Counted from the first letter of the stretch, positions 43,052 to 52,491 are shown. The stretch is 64,000 nt of DNA from Lachnospiraceae bacterium (GCA_015056815.1 SVFN01000010.1:1-64000); one strand, 5' to 3'. A program made the numbers and translations. The notes: generated by a model not told the origin, from the letters alone.

Positions 43052-44626
43052 TCATAAATCCAGATATTCCAGCGGATTAACCTGCGATCCTCCGATCAGG
43101 ATTTCAAAATGGATATGCGGGCCTGTGCTTCGCCCTGTATTACCGCTGAGCGCAATCTTTTCTCCCTGTTTCACAGATTGTCCCTGACTGACCAGAATCT
43201 TGCTCAGATGACCATATCTGGTCTGCCTGCCGTCCGCATGATCGATATAGACCACATAACCATAGCCGCTTCCCCAGCCGGCTCTCGTTACCACACCCGC
43301 ACTGGAAGCACAGACCGCAGTTCCCACAGGGGTTGCCCAGTCAATTCCCTTATGATACGACGAAGCGCCTCGGGTCGGAGCATTCCGTCTGCCAAAACCG
43401 GAAGAAAGACGTCCTCCCGAGATCGGTTTGATATAAGTCGGCGGGATCTTCGTCCCCACTTCCACGATCTTGGGGATCGCTTTGCAGGTAATCTCTTCTT
43501 TCAGGATCTGCGTATCCGTTGCCTTGTCATTCCGGTAGGATACTAACGCCGCTACCTTTCTATGTCCCGCTGAAGGCTGTTGTCTGAGCACCGTATCTGT
43601 CGTATACCATTCATCATTGTAAATATACTCTATCTCCGCCTCATAGTCCTCCTCATAATAGACTTCTTCCTGTCTTTCCATGGAAAGCTTCGGTTCCGCT
43701 ACGGCAATGGTCAGTTCATCGCCGGCACAGATAATGGAATTCTCATCTTCCAGCGAATCGTTGATCTCGATCAGCTTATCTAACGGAACATTACTCTGAA
43801 GCGAGATCTCCGACAGCGTATCACCGGGCTGTATCTGATAGACGGCGTCGATAAGTTCCTCTTTCGTTACGGCATCGATCGCCTCCTGAAGATCTGTGAT
43901 GCAAGATTGCGGAAGATAGCCCTCTACCACCTCTATCTTGTCACCGTACGACAGATCCACAAGACCGTAATCATAATCGTCAAAGCTCTTACTCTGTATA
44001 CGTTCCACATGGCGTGTCATTTCCGTCAGCTGTTTGGCAGCCCCCGCCTCCAAAACGATATAACTTTCCCCTTCCGGCTCTTTTTCGCAGTGGATCACAG
44101 GTGTGAGCACATTCAGTTCTCTGGTCGCATCCCCGGCGAGGTTTGCCACAAACTGTCCGGAGGTCTGATATTTATCTAACGCCGCCTGCAGAAACTGCTG
44201 TACTTCTTCCGCACTTCCCAGATTGACCAGATAATCCTTTATTTTAACGGTATAGGCATGTTTGGACGTCTCCACTTCACTTCTTTTGAGGATTCCGCAC
44301 AGATTGGCGACGATCGTTTCATCGGAATCGGTTTTTCCCCACCAAAGCTGTTTCCCCTCTGTCGAAATGACCGCCTCTGCCATCAGGAGTGTTCCGTTTT
44401 TGTCCGCACACTCCATACGGGCCTTTTGCAGAAGCTGTTCCGCCTTTTCTTCACAGTCTGTCATCCCCGCATTCTCTCCATTTAAAAAAACCGTAAAAGC
44501 ATTCTCTCCGGTCTGTTTTAACGGCTCAAAAGACGGAAACAAAAGAAGGGCAGTCATAATACTGACCGCCGCTGCCTTTAAATATGTAATTCTGATCTCT
44601 CTGTAAAATCTGGTGAACCGTCTCAT
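43052..44626 (-). CDS. M23 metallopeptidase with LysM and G5 domains
   Basis: A 524-residue exported cell-wall hydrolase. It has an N-terminal membrane anchor (about residues 15-35), a long helical region, a LysM domain (YQIQPGDTLSEISLQSNVP), a G5-type segment (EEITCKAIPKIVEVGTK) and a C-terminal M23/LytM domain with zinc ligands HKGIDWA and HIHFE, plus YGHLSKI. The complete catalytic set predicts an active peptidoglycan endopeptidase. It is last of three leftward genes. Confidence 0.94.
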   Translation of the reverse strand: MRRFTRFYREIRITYLKAAAVSIMTALLLFPSFEPLKQTGENAFTVFLNGENAGMTDCEEKAEQLLQKARMECADKNGTLLMAEAVISTEGKQLWWGKTDSDETIVANLCGILKRSEVETSKHAYTVKIKDYLVNLGSAEEVQQFLQAALDKYQTSGQFVANLAGDATRELNVLTPVIHCEKEPEGESYIVLEAGAAKQLTEMTRHVERIQSKSFDDYDYGLVDLSYGDKIEVVEGYLPQSCITDLQEAIDAVTKEELIDAVYQIQPGDTLSEISLQSNVPLDKLIEINDSLEDENSIICAGDELTIAVAEPKLSMERQEEVYYEEDYEAEIEYIYNDEWYTTDTVLRQQPSAGHRKVAALVSYRNDKATDTQILKEEITCKAIPKIVEVGTKIPPTYIKPISGGRLSSGFGRRNAPTRGASSYHKGIDWATPVGTAVCASSAGVVTRAGWGSGYGYVVYIDHADGRQTRYGHLSKILVSQGQSVKQGEKIALSGNTGRSTGPHIHFEILIGGSQVNPLEYLDL

Positions 44627-44653
44627 TCCCTATTCCATTTCTTCATCTGCTCA

Positions 44654-45238
44654 TTACTTTTGTTTCTTCTTTTTCTTCTTAGCCACAGAACAGCCAAAGC
44701 TTCCCACCTGTTTTCCAAGCCCGAAATATTTCCCATGGCTGTATACGATCGGCTTCGCATCGGACAGATGAAAGCTGTTGCGCTCGTCCATATAGTCTTC
44801 ATCTACCGTCACAGCCACAACATCCGCCAGAAACATATGATGGGAACCAAGCTCCAGGATCTGTTTCACTTTACACTCGATATTGACCGGTGACTCTGCG
44901 ATTCCCGGTGCCTTGATCTGTCTGGAAGGAAGTCTTGTCAGCTTCAGCACATCGAACTTATCCACATCCCGCCCGCTTTTGACACCGCAATAGTCCGTTG
45001 CATAGCTTAAGTCCTCTGTCGTCAGATTGATCACAAACTCTCCCGTATCCTTGATCATGCGGTATGAATAGCGTTCCGGTCTTATGGAAATCGAAACCAT
45101 GGGCGGATTGGTACACACCGTCCCTGCCCACGCCACTGTCAGTATATTGTCTTTCCCTTCGCGATCCGCTACGCTTACCATCACTGCGGGAAGGGGATAG
45201 AGCATATTGCCGGGTTTAAATTCTGTTTTTCCCATCAA
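44654..45238 (-). CDS. Flavin reductase-like protein with poly-Lys tail
   Basis: A 194-residue protein of the FMN-binding flavin reductase-like fold (PAVMVSVADREGKDNILTVA, NPPMVSISIRPERYSYRMIK, FVINLTTEDLSYATDYCG). These proteins bind FMN and transfer electrons to small acceptors. The last ten residues are AKKKKKKQK, an unusual lysine run. The start overlaps the preceding coiled-coil gene by four bases (ATGA), so the two are coupled. Confidence 0.9.
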   Translation of the reverse strand: MMGKTEFKPGNMLYPLPAVMVSVADREGKDNILTVAWAGTVCTNPPMVSISIRPERYSYRMIKDTGEFVINLTTEDLSYATDYCGVKSGRDVDKFDVLKLTRLPSRQIKAPGIAESPVNIECKVKQILELGSHHMFLADVVAVTVDEDYMDERNSFHLSDAKPIVYSHGKYFGLGKQVGSFGCSVAKKKKKKQK

Positions 45239-46263
45239 AGCATCCCCATCAGTCTCAGAATCTGGATCGCAAGGGAAGCTGCTGCCATCAGAAAAGTCAT
45301 CACGATCATAGCCCTGGGACCATTCACCTTCTTTTCCAAAAGATCCATCCTGTCTGAAATCTGTTTTGTCTGGAACGAAATCTGGTCATTCACAACCGCC
45401 TGCACATTGCGGTATACCTTTACATTTTCTTTATGTACATGATCGATCATCTGCTTCTGCTGCTCGTCCATCAGAAGTCTTAATTTGACCAGCATTTCCT
45501 TTAACTGATTCAGATTCTCGTCAAACTTCTCATTCGTAACGATCGCTCCATGGATCGCTAACAGATACGGCTCATAATCTTTCGCACCGCTCTTTAAAGA
45601 AGTCTCCATATCTCCCAGGGATTCTTCCACCGCCGCACGAAGGGTCATAAGGCGATCCTCGATCCGCTTTACCCCTTCCTGAAGTGTCTTGCTGCTTTCT
45701 GTCGTAAAGCTGTCGATCATGCGCTGCTGCCTGTCGATGCTTTCGATCAGCATATCCTGCTGGTTGGATGAGATCTTTAAAAAGTCGGTCTTCTGTTTCT
45801 CGATACCGCTTTCCACAACCTCTTTTACGATCTGGGTCTCACGTCCCACCACCGTCTGGGTATCCTCGCTCTTATTCTGAAAAGCCTCGATCTGCTCAGT
45901 CGCGCCCTTTATCAGTTTGCCCATCTGGTCGGACAATTCCGCATTCTTCTGATACAACTCGCTGATGCTGTTTTCTACGGTCTCCTTTACCGCTTTAATC
46001 TCACGGTCCACAGTCGCTTTGACATCTTCATTTTTGTCCCGGCAGGATTCGATCTGTTCGATCCCGCACTGGATCAGCTGTGTCACCTGTTCTGACATTT
46101 CCACATTTTTCAGATTCAGACGATGCATCTCCTGCAGGATCTTATCATATTCCTCTATCTGTGTTTTCAGTCTGTCTATCTCCAAAGCCTCTGCCTCTCC
46201 ATTGGCTTTGATCATCTCTCCCGCATTAAACCGCTGCGACAGCATATCTACATAACTATCCAT
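45235..46263 (-). CDS. Tail-anchored coiled-coil protein
   Basis: A 342-residue protein that is almost wholly coiled coil (about residues 20-310, with repeated EQIESCRDKNEDVKATVDRE-type blocks) and ends in one membrane helix (IVMTFLMAAASLAIQILRL). The topology resembles phage- or cell-division-associated scaffold proteins, but no family is recognised. It is followed by the flavin reductase-like and M23 genes. The operon may link a membrane scaffold to wall hydrolysis, which is inferred only from order. Confidence 0.7.
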   Translation of the reverse strand: MDSYVDMLSQRFNAGEMIKANGEAEALEIDRLKTQIEEYDKILQEMHRLNLKNVEMSEQVTQLIQCGIEQIESCRDKNEDVKATVDREIKAVKETVENSISELYQKNAELSDQMGKLIKGATEQIEAFQNKSEDTQTVVGRETQIVKEVVESGIEKQKTDFLKISSNQQDMLIESIDRQQRMIDSFTTESSKTLQEGVKRIEDRLMTLRAAVEESLGDMETSLKSGAKDYEPYLLAIHGAIVTNEKFDENLNQLKEMLVKLRLLMDEQQKQMIDHVHKENVKVYRNVQAVVNDQISFQTKQISDRMDLLEKKVNGPRAMIVMTFLMAAASLAIQILRLMGML

Positions 46264-46482
46264 AAGATTCCTCCTTGTTCTTTATGGAGTAACGGATCTA
46301 CCGGTTTTCCCGGTAATGAATGTGCCATATCTTGAATTTTAACATCATTCTACATGTTTGACAACAGTGCTTCTTTGTGCGAAATCTCATTTTGTTGTTT
46401 CTTGTGCATTTCGCATATAATTTTCAGTTATCATTCCGTTTTTTTGTGCTAATTAACTTACTGTTTACATTTTATTCATAAT

Positions 46483-46511
46483 TTGTTCATATGTCGCTGG
46501 TACAATATATT
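46483..46511 (+). promoter_or_regulatory. Probable promoter of an intergenic transcript
   Basis: TTGTTC (46483-46488), 17-base spacer, TATATT (46506-46511), reading toward the palindrome at 46600. Confidence 0.5.
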
Positions 46512-46599
46512 TAAATCAAGGAAGGATTTAGAAAGCAAACATAGATAAATTTTTTCATAATAGCCCGGGTGCCGAAAGGTGCCTGGGCACTCCTCATTT

Positions 46600-46643
46600 C
46601 AGGGTATAAAAGCAGTCTGCATGCAGACTGCTTTTATACCCTG
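46600..46643. repeat. 44-bp perfect palindrome
   Basis: Each half is the exact reverse complement of the other, with centre TGCATGCA and no loop. The core arm runs AGGGTATAAAAGCAGTC and onward to the centre. Such length without mismatch is rare in bacterial DNA. Confidence 0.9.
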
Positions 46644-46652
46644 TACACAGGC

Positions 46653-46683
46653 AAAAAGAACCGCCACCCGGGCAGTTCTTTTA
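46653..46683. terminator. Bidirectional terminator before the alarmone synthetase stop
   Basis: Stem AAAAGAAC-x-GCC/GGC-x-GTTCTTTT with one mismatch. T-runs lie on both strands. Confidence 0.75.
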
Positions 46684-46687
46684 TTGG

Positions 46688-47344
46688 CTATTCGTTCTCT
46701 TCTTTCTGACTCTTCTCTGCAAATGCCTGTACTTCCTCATTCAAAGACAGCATCTTGGCATCCAGCTCAGAGACCATATTGGCACACTCCACCAGTTCAT
46801 TCTTGATGTGCTCAGGGGCGTTGCCTTCAAACTTGTAATGGATCTTATGCTCCAGACTTGCCCAAAAATCCATGGCAACCGTGCGGATCTGTATTTCAAC
46901 CTTGGCATCCACGATCCGGTCCGATAAAAAGATCGGAACCGTAACGATCAGATGATAGCTCTTGTAGCCACTTGGCTTGGGACTGATAATATAGTCCTTT
47001 ACCGAAAGAACCTTGATATCATTCTGGTTGATGATCATCTCGGCAATCCGGTAAATATCCGAAGTAAAAGAACAGATCACGCGAATTCCTGCGATATCAT
47101 TGACATAGCGTACCATGTTCTCGATGGTAGATTCATACCCGTTTTTTTTCAGTTTCTTAACAATGCTTTCCGGTTTCTTGATACGTGTTTTAATATGTTC
47201 GATTGGATTATACTGATGTATATGTTGAAATTCATCATTCAAAATCTCTAATTTGGTTCCGATCTCTTTCAATGCGGAATTATATATGAGTTTTACTTCT
47301 TCCCAACTGGCAACATCATCCGATACAGGTTTAAATTCCATCAT
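46688..47344 (-). CDS. Small alarmone synthetase (RelA/SpoT-type GTP pyrophosphokinase)
   Basis: A 218-residue single-domain (p)ppGpp synthetase. The synthetase motifs are RIKKPESIVKKL, DIAGIRVICSF, KPSGYKSYHLIV and VEIQIRTVAMDFWASLEHK, all with key residues present. There is no HD hydrolase, TGS or ACT domain, so it is a stand-alone enzyme (YjbM/YwaC type) that makes alarmone for stress responses. It is a single-gene unit ending at a terminator. Confidence 0.95.
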   Translation of the reverse strand: MMEFKPVSDDVASWEEVKLIYNSALKEIGTKLEILNDEFQHIHQYNPIEHIKTRIKKPESIVKKLKKNGYESTIENMVRYVNDIAGIRVICSFTSDIYRIAEMIINQNDIKVLSVKDYIISPKPSGYKSYHLIVTVPIFLSDRIVDAKVEIQIRTVAMDFWASLEHKIHYKFEGNAPEHIKNELVECANMVSELDAKMLSLNEEVQAFAEKSQKEENE

Positions 47345-47575
47345 ATCCCTCCTGTCTCATCTATAGCCTGAGTTACCTTCATGACCCTCTTTTCATTAAC
47401 GCCCCGACAACATTCCTCTTCTGCTTTGTATCGTTCGGGAGCATTATGATATCTCTATGATAATCACTTCCTATAAAACTGTTTCCAGTACTTATATCAT
47501 ATCACATTTGTACAAAATGTGCAAAAAAAATCTTGATTTTATAAATATTTAAGTAATTTTGCGTTACAGTTCCTT
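47345..47575. other. Noncoding region upstream of the alarmone synthetase
   Basis: AT-rich, with no ORF of coding character. It presumably holds the synthetase promoter. Confidence 0.4.
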
Positions 47576-47842
47576 CTAATCTTCCTCTATGACATGAACC
47601 TCCAGATAGTCAAACGGGATCTCTTCCACAAAATTGTCCTGATAAAACCGCGTCTTATCATGCCTTTTAAATTCAGCGATCGTCTTATCCAGCCAGATGG
47701 GCTTACTCAGATCAAACTCATAACAAATCTCTTCCAATGCCCGAAACACCTTATGTGTCCGGGTATCCGCACTGTCATCACAAATGACTGTATCTTTCAG
47801 CATATGATTGTCTTTCCAGATTTTTCCCCATAATCGAAACAT
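47576..47842 (-). CDS. Conserved small protein, unknown function
   Basis: An 88-residue protein with an acidic C-terminus and a TRTHKVFRALEEICYEFDLS segment. AGGGAAAAG precedes the ATG. It looks like a conserved single-domain protein of Clostridia, but I cannot assign a function. Confidence 0.7.
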   Translation of the reverse strand: MFRLWGKIWKDNHMLKDTVICDDSADTRTHKVFRALEEICYEFDLSKPIWLDKTIAEFKRHDKTRFYQDNFVEEIPFDYLEVHVIEED

Positions 47843-48045
47843 ATCTTTTCCCTAACCTCTACCATCCCGGCCGAAACAAAACTCTTTTATCAATCGTTTC
47901 GCCTCGATCCGAATAATCATTCATTTACGAAGTACTGATCCAATCCATTACCGGAAACGTTTCCTGATTCGTTTCCCGGTGCCAACTCTAAAGAGTATAT
48001 CTGTTTCTTTCTCATCTGTAAATTGTTATTTTGCATAAAAATGAT

Positions 48046-48074
48046 TTGACTTTCCATAATATATGGTGTAGTAT
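48046..48074 (+). promoter_or_regulatory. Promoter of the hemolysin-III gene
   Basis: TTGACT (48046-48051), 17-base spacer, TAGTAT (48069-48074). The transcript would start near 48081. Confidence 0.75.
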
Positions 48075-48081
48075 TAAATCA

Positions 48082-48150
48082 CGGACGACGTAGTTTTGAT
48101 TACTACATATCGCGTCGCCGATATTTATCTGTATGTGAGCAGATCACATA
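48082..48150 (+). promoter_or_regulatory. Structured leader of the hemolysin-III gene
   Basis: Two inverted repeats: 48082-48120 (CGG-CGAC arms and GTAGT/ACTAC) and 48132-48150 (TATGTGA-N5-TCACATA). The second is a perfect 7-bp hairpin or dyad. No known riboswitch is recognised. Confidence 0.45.
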
Positions 48151-48193
48151 AAAGAAATCCTTATTATCATTCAATCAGAAAGGAGCGATAATT

Positions 48194-48847
48194 ATGCAGC
48201 TAACTCTTAGAGAACCCGGCAGCGCCATTACTCATTTTATCGCAATGTGTTTTTCCATGGGTGCAGGTATCCCGCTTTTGATGAAGGCTTCCTCTTTTGG
48301 AACACTTTGCCTGACAGCCATGATCATTTTTATTTTAAGCATGATTCTATTATATGGTGCAAGTGCCACTTATCATTCCATCAATTTATCGGATTCTGTG
48401 ATCCGGATCTTCCGCAAGATCGATCACTCGATGATCTTCGTATTGATCGCAGGCTCCTATACGCCGGTATGCATGATCGTATTGGGCGGCAGTACCGGAT
48501 ATAAACTGCTGGCACTTGTCTGGAGTATCGCACTCCTGGGTATTACCGTCAAGATCCTATGGATCACCTGTCCCAAATGGTTTTCTTCTGTTATTTATAT
48601 CGCGATGGGCTGGATCTGCGTTTTTTATCTTTCCGCGATCTATGATTCGATTCCCTTTGCCGCTTTCATGTGGCTTTTGACAGGCGGGATCATTTATACT
48701 GTCGGAGGTGTTATCTACGCATTAAAGCTGCCGCTCTTTAACAGAAAACATGCCTGTTTTGGTTCCCATGAGATCTTCCATCTGTTTGTCATGGGCGGAA
48801 GCTTCTGCCACTTTATCTTTATGTATCAATATGTATTAGCCCTGTGA
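48194..48847 (+). CDS. Hemolysin III (YqfA/PAQR-like) membrane protein
   Basis: A 217-residue protein with seven predicted membrane helices and the family's metal-site motifs: ATYHS near residue 58 and KIDHSMIF near 76, plus the C-terminal SHEIFHLFV. Members belong to the progestin/adipoQ-receptor superfamily and may be metal-dependent membrane hydrolases. The haemolysin name is historical. AAAGGAG lies nine bases before the ATG. Confidence 0.93.
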   Translation: MQLTLREPGSAITHFIAMCFSMGAGIPLLMKASSFGTLCLTAMIIFILSMILLYGASATYHSINLSDSVIRIFRKIDHSMIFVLIAGSYTPVCMIVLGGSTGYKLLALVWSIALLGITVKILWITCPKWFSSVIYIAMGWICVFYLSAIYDSIPFAAFMWLLTGGIIYTVGGVIYALKLPLFNRKHACFGSHEIFHLFVMGGSFCHFIFMYQYVLAL

Positions 48848-48930
48848 GTTTTCTGTTTCGCGATGGGCAAAATCCATAGCCACGGTAGTTTATGGAACTA
48901 TACATGCACATTTCGGCTGTAAATCGCAAC

Positions 48931-48967
48931 AAAAAGATGCCTCCGTAATACCGGAAGGCATCTTTTT
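48931..48967. terminator. Bidirectional terminator between hemolysin-III and galE genes
   Basis: Stem AAAAAGATGCCT/AGGCATCTTTTT with a 13-base loop. T-runs lie on both strands, serving both convergent genes. Confidence 0.9.
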
Positions 48968-49003
48968 GTGTATAGTATATATAGGAATGTAAGGAATAAG
49001 CGA

Positions 49004-50020
49004 TCAATCTTCGAAACCGTTCGGATTCATGCTCTGCCATCTCCAGGAATCCTCACACATTTCTTTAATGCCGTTCTTCGCAACCCAGCCAAGCTCCTCT
49101 TTTGCGAGTGTCGCATCTGCATAGTTCTCTGCGATATCTCCGGCACGTCTTTCTTTGATCACATAAGGGATCTTAACCCCCGTTGCTTCTTCAAAGCTCT
49201 TAACGATATCCAATACGCTGTAGCCAATACCTGTACCAAGATTATAAATCTTAAGACCCGGATTTTCTTTGATCTTCTCCACGGCCTTAACATGACCTTC
49301 CGCAAGATCCACTACATGGATATAATCTCTTACGCCGGTACCGTCCTTTGTCGGGTAATCATTACCGAATACACCGAGTTCTTTCAGTTTACCGACTGCA
49401 ACCTGCGTAATGTAGGGCATGAGGTTATTGGGAATCCCATTCGGGTTCTCACCGATCTTACCGCTCTTATGCGCACCGATCGGATTAAAATAACGAAGAA
49501 GGATCACGTTCCATTCCGGATCCGCTTTCTGAATATCGGAGAGGATCTGCTCTAACATACTCTTTGTCCATCCATAAGGATTGGTCGGCTCACCCTTCGG
49601 GCTCTTCTCTGTCAGCGGTACACTTTTGGGCGTCCCGTAAACAGTGGAGGAGGAAGAAAATACGATGTTCTTCACATTGTGTTTTCTCATAACATCTACC
49701 AGAACCAGCGTACCTGCGATATTATTATTGTAATATTCCCACGGCTTTTGTACAGATTCTCCAACGGCTTTCAGACCTGCGAAATGAATACAGGAATCGA
49801 TCTGCTCTTTTGCAAAAATCTCCTCAAGTCCTTCCCGATCCAGAATATCTGTCTTATAAAACTTAACCTCTTTGCCTGTGATTTCTTTCACTCTCTCCAG
49901 TGATTTTTCACTGGAATTGCTCAGGTTATCCACCACAACAACATCATAACCTGCATTCTGTAACTCTACGACTGTGTGACTTCCGATAAAGCCGGCTCCA
50001 CCTGTAACTAAAATTGCCAT
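49004..50020 (-). CDS. galE: GalE, UDP-glucose 4-epimerase
   Basis: A 338-residue short-chain dehydrogenase-type epimerase, typical length. It interconverts UDP-glucose and UDP-galactose (NAD-dependent). It has the NAD motif [10 protein letters not shown] (residues 7-16), SSSTVYG, and YGWTK with catalytic Tyr/Lys, plus [17 protein letters not shown]. It follows a UDP-sugar pyrophosphorylase gene on the same strand, so the pair feeds UDP-sugars into exopolysaccharide or galactose metabolism. Confidence 0.97.
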   Translation of the reverse strand: MAILVTGGAGFIGSHTVVELQNAGYDVVVVDNLSNSSEKSLERVKEITGKEVKFYKTDILDREGLEEIFAKEQIDSCIHFAGLKAVGESVQKPWEYYNNNIAGTLVLVDVMRKHNVKNIVFSSSSTVYGTPKSVPLTEKSPKGEPTNPYGWTKSMLEQILSDIQKADPEWNVILLRYFNPIGAHKSGKIGENPNGIPNNLMPYITQVAVGKLKELGVFGNDYPTKDGTGVRDYIHVVDLAEGHVKAVEKIKENPGLKIYNLGTGIGYSVLDIVKSFEEATGVKIPYVIKERRAGDIAENYADATLAKEELGWVAKNGIKEMCEDSWRWQSMNPNGFED

Positions 50021-50379
50021 ACGTTTTCTCTTCCTTTCTCAGCCATCCCGACACGTTCCATTCCGGTCCATGTCTCTTAACCCGATTTCCATTTTATCTG
50101 TTTCTTCCATTGCTTTCGCCTGTGATAGCCGCTCCTCTTTCTTGTGCATGCAGTCTGACGGCTATCTTTGCCAAAACCTGTCTTTGCGATCCGGCTATCT
50201 CAATAGCGTATAGTCTAAGTATAGTAAAAACTCTGAAATTTGTCTCTTTATTCTCAAACAGAAAACGTGCAAATTCTGTCATTTTAATCAGATCATACGC
50301 ATAACGGTCTCCCGACATCGTTTTCGCGGCACTCTGTTGCGATCCGCTGTCGTTCCGGCTGTGAATCGCAACAATACTC
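50021..50379. other. Gap between galE and the pyrophosphorylase gene
   Basis: It holds the galE promoter and leader, and next to the pyrophosphorylase stop an 8-bp hairpin (GTTGCGAT/ATCGCAAC, 50336-50372). A leftward 130-codon frame (50094-50486) overlaps the end of the pyrophosphorylase gene but has no ribosome site. Confidence 0.4.
50218..50246 (-). promoter_or_regulatory. Probable galE promoter
   Basis: Leftward GAGACA (50246-50241), 17-base spacer, TATACT (50223-50218), giving galE a leader of about 190 bases. Confidence 0.5.
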
Positions 50380-51606
50380 TTACAAACCGATTCCGTTTTT
50401 GCGGCAAAGCTCTCTTGCGCTTTCGACCGAATCCACTCCGCTCTTATTTTTGATCGGTGCAAATTCTTTCTCCCGCACGACCTCATAAGGCAGGCAGCTC
50501 GGAAGCTCCCGGATCATATCCAGCACAAGCTGTTCGAATTTGTAGCCGTTTGGCACCTCCGGTTTAACAAGCTGTCCCGTTTCATCAAGATACGGGATCT
50601 TTTTCTCCACGATATGAAGCGGAAGCTTTTTGGCCATGATCGCCTCCAGCTGACTGACGGAAAACAAATAGTTGAGGATCACCCCAAAATTGTAAGCAGG
50701 GTCGCCGTTTTCGTCCTTCGTGTTCATCAGTTCATCCGTCAGCTCATAATATTCCACGATGGACGGTCTTTTGTCTTCCAGGCACATGACACCCACTTTT
50801 TCATCCGGAGCGCTTTTTTTGACAACTTTTGCGCCTACCGCACAGTTCTTTTCCAGAACCGCTCCCACAAAGCAGGGGTCCGCGATCCTCTGCAGCACAT
50901 TGTCCACAGCAAATACATTCAGCCACTCCACACCGGCCTCATGCACCTTATCCAGTATGCCCCATTTCGCCATGGAAGAAAACCAGCCTCCATTGCCATT
51001 GGGCGAAGTGGATATTTTATTCTTCGCTTCCAGATACACTTTTCCTTCATAGTCAGATGCAGGTGCCATCTCCTGCCGGAAGAAAAAAACCTGATCCCTG
51101 CAGTATCCAAAATACTCCTTTTCTTCAAAAAAAGCGGTCGTCGCCTCATGATTCTTATCACTGGTCATAACATAAAGCGGAATCCATGTGTCGGTCTGTC
51201 TGACAACGTCCATAAGATTCTCGATCAGCCTCTGAAAGATAAATACATCCTTTGTCAGACCGATATTATACATTCCCTTCGGATCCTCCGAGCCCAGTCT
51301 GGTACCCATTCCGCCGGCCAAAAGAACGGCACCTACCTTTCCTTCTCGGATCGCCTGTGTCCCGGTTTTTAAGAACTGCTCTTTTTCCTGCTCGATCTGT
51401 GCAAGCTGCAGGCAGGTAAGAGGTTCGATCTTCCCTTTCCTTGTCGCCGCTTCCTTATCCTTTATCATTGCGGTGACCGTAAAATCTGTTTCCCCGATCT
51501 GTGTCAGAAGCGCTTCTTTCTCTTCTTTTGTCAGTTCCTCATAATACTTTAAAACATGTTCCTGACCTGCGTCCCGGCACTTCTTCACTGCTTCTTCGTA
51601 AGTCAT
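50380..51606 (-). CDS. UDPGP-family UDP-sugar pyrophosphorylase
   Basis: A 408-residue eukaryote-like UDPGP-family enzyme (UAP1/UGP type). Its signature is LLAGGMGTRLGSEDPKGMYN (about residues 96-115), with PLYVMTSDKN and the UDP-sugar-binding loop SPNGNGGWF. It makes UDP-GlcNAc, UDP-GalNAc or UDP-glucose from UTP and the sugar 1-phosphate. The exact sugar cannot be decided here. I start at MTYEEAVKKC, where GGGGG is well spaced. The frame to 51621 is possible. Confidence 0.9.
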   Translation of the reverse strand: MTYEEAVKKCRDAGQEHVLKYYEELTKEEKEALLTQIGETDFTVTAMIKDKEAATRKGKIEPLTCLQLAQIEQEKEQFLKTGTQAIREGKVGAVLLAGGMGTRLGSEDPKGMYNIGLTKDVFIFQRLIENLMDVVRQTDTWIPLYVMTSDKNHEATTAFFEEKEYFGYCRDQVFFFRQEMAPASDYEGKVYLEAKNKISTSPNGNGGWFSSMAKWGILDKVHEAGVEWLNVFAVDNVLQRIADPCFVGAVLEKNCAVGAKVVKKSAPDEKVGVMCLEDKRPSIVEYYELTDELMNTKDENGDPAYNFGVILNYLFSVSQLEAIMAKKLPLHIVEKKIPYLDETGQLVKPEVPNGYKFEQLVLDMIRELPSCLPYEVVREKEFAPIKNKSGVDSVESARELCRKNGIGL

Positions 51607-51783
51607 ATCACTATCCCCCATATATTGTTTTATAGACCTTGTTTCTGTGTCACTTAACTGCTATTATAAATAATTTTTCCGTTTTTTTCAATCGCAGGCA
51701 ATAAAATAAGCGAAACATCCGCGTGTTTATCCCGTTCCGGATAAACGCAATCCATTCTCCCGTTTGATCTGTCTGCCTTGCCG

Positions 51784-52491
51784 TTACGCCTTCAGCTCCA
51801 GTCTCAAAGCGGTCTGTGTATCACAGACGATCCCCCCGTACTCCGGGTGCGCTTCAAGGAATCGTCCGATCACTTCGTTGTGCCCCCAGTAGTGCATGGG
51901 GAAGACTTTTTTTACGGGTATATTCTGCAAAAAGTACAGCATTCCCCTGTCATAATCTGCTTCCTGCCTTGGATCAAGCGGCAGAAATGCCACATCGATC
52001 CCGGGGACCAGTTCTTTTAAGCGGTCGATCTCCTTTTGGTACTGCGCTGTCATATTGTGATTGTACGCCTTGCTCTCCCCCGCCCAGGTCCAGTCGTTTA
52101 AATCCCCGGCATGATAAAGGATCCCTTCCGGGGTCTGCAGCAAAAACGCCACCCCCGCATCTGTGGAGCGCATGGTATCAAGCCGGATCCCAAACGGCAG
52201 TTCATAATGCTCTCTGCGTCTGATCGATGTATATGAGATATCCTGCGGGATTTTCTTTACATAAATCTCTTTGGAAAGAAAGGCGTGGATATCCCCGGGC
52301 GCGATCCCGTATTTTTTTAGCAAAGAGAAGATTTCCCTGTTGTAGTGATCCTGATGCGCATGGCTCACAAAAACAAGGACCGGCTTGTTTTGTGCCAGTC
52401 CTCTCAGTTCGCCACGGTAATAATCAAAGATCAGATAGCAATCCGATAATTCCACCAAAAATCCGCTGTGATCGATATATGTGATCTTCAT
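51784..52491 (-). CDS. MBL-fold metal-dependent hydrolase
   Basis: A 235-residue protein of the UlaG-like metallo-beta-lactamase fold with the metal motif SHAHQDHYN (about residues 43-51), LYHAGDLNDW, and FPMHYWGHN near the C-terminus. Members cleave phosphoesters or lactones. The substrate here is unknown. It lies about 15 bases after cysK on the same strand. Confidence 0.92.
   Translation of the reverse strand: MKITYIDHSGFLVELSDCYLIFDYYRGELRGLAQNKPVLVFVSHAHQDHYNREIFSLLKKYGIAPGDIHAFLSKEIYVKKIPQDISYTSIRRREHYELPFGIRLDTMRSTDAGVAFLLQTPEGILYHAGDLNDWTWAGESKAYNHNMTAQYQKEIDRLKELVPGIDVAFLPLDPRQEADYDRGMLYFLQNIPVKKVFPMHYWGHNEVIGRFLEAHPEYGGIVCDTQTALRLELKA

Larger units (their letters stand above)
46518..46683 (+). 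ncRNA. Candidate structured small RNA
   Basis: Between the promoter and a terminator hairpin lie a stem of 11 pairs closed by a GAAA tetraloop (46563-46588) and a 44-bp perfect palindrome (46600-46643). The stretch has no ORF of note. The compact promoter-hairpins-terminator layout suggests a small RNA. It matches no riboswitch or RNA class I know, and transcription in this direction is unproven. Confidence 0.4.

Noticed and set aside
50094..50486. Leftward 130-codon ORF between galE and the pyrophosphorylase gene
   Set aside because: It overlaps the end of the pyrophosphorylase gene in another frame, has no ribosome site, and covers the likely galE promoter and leader.
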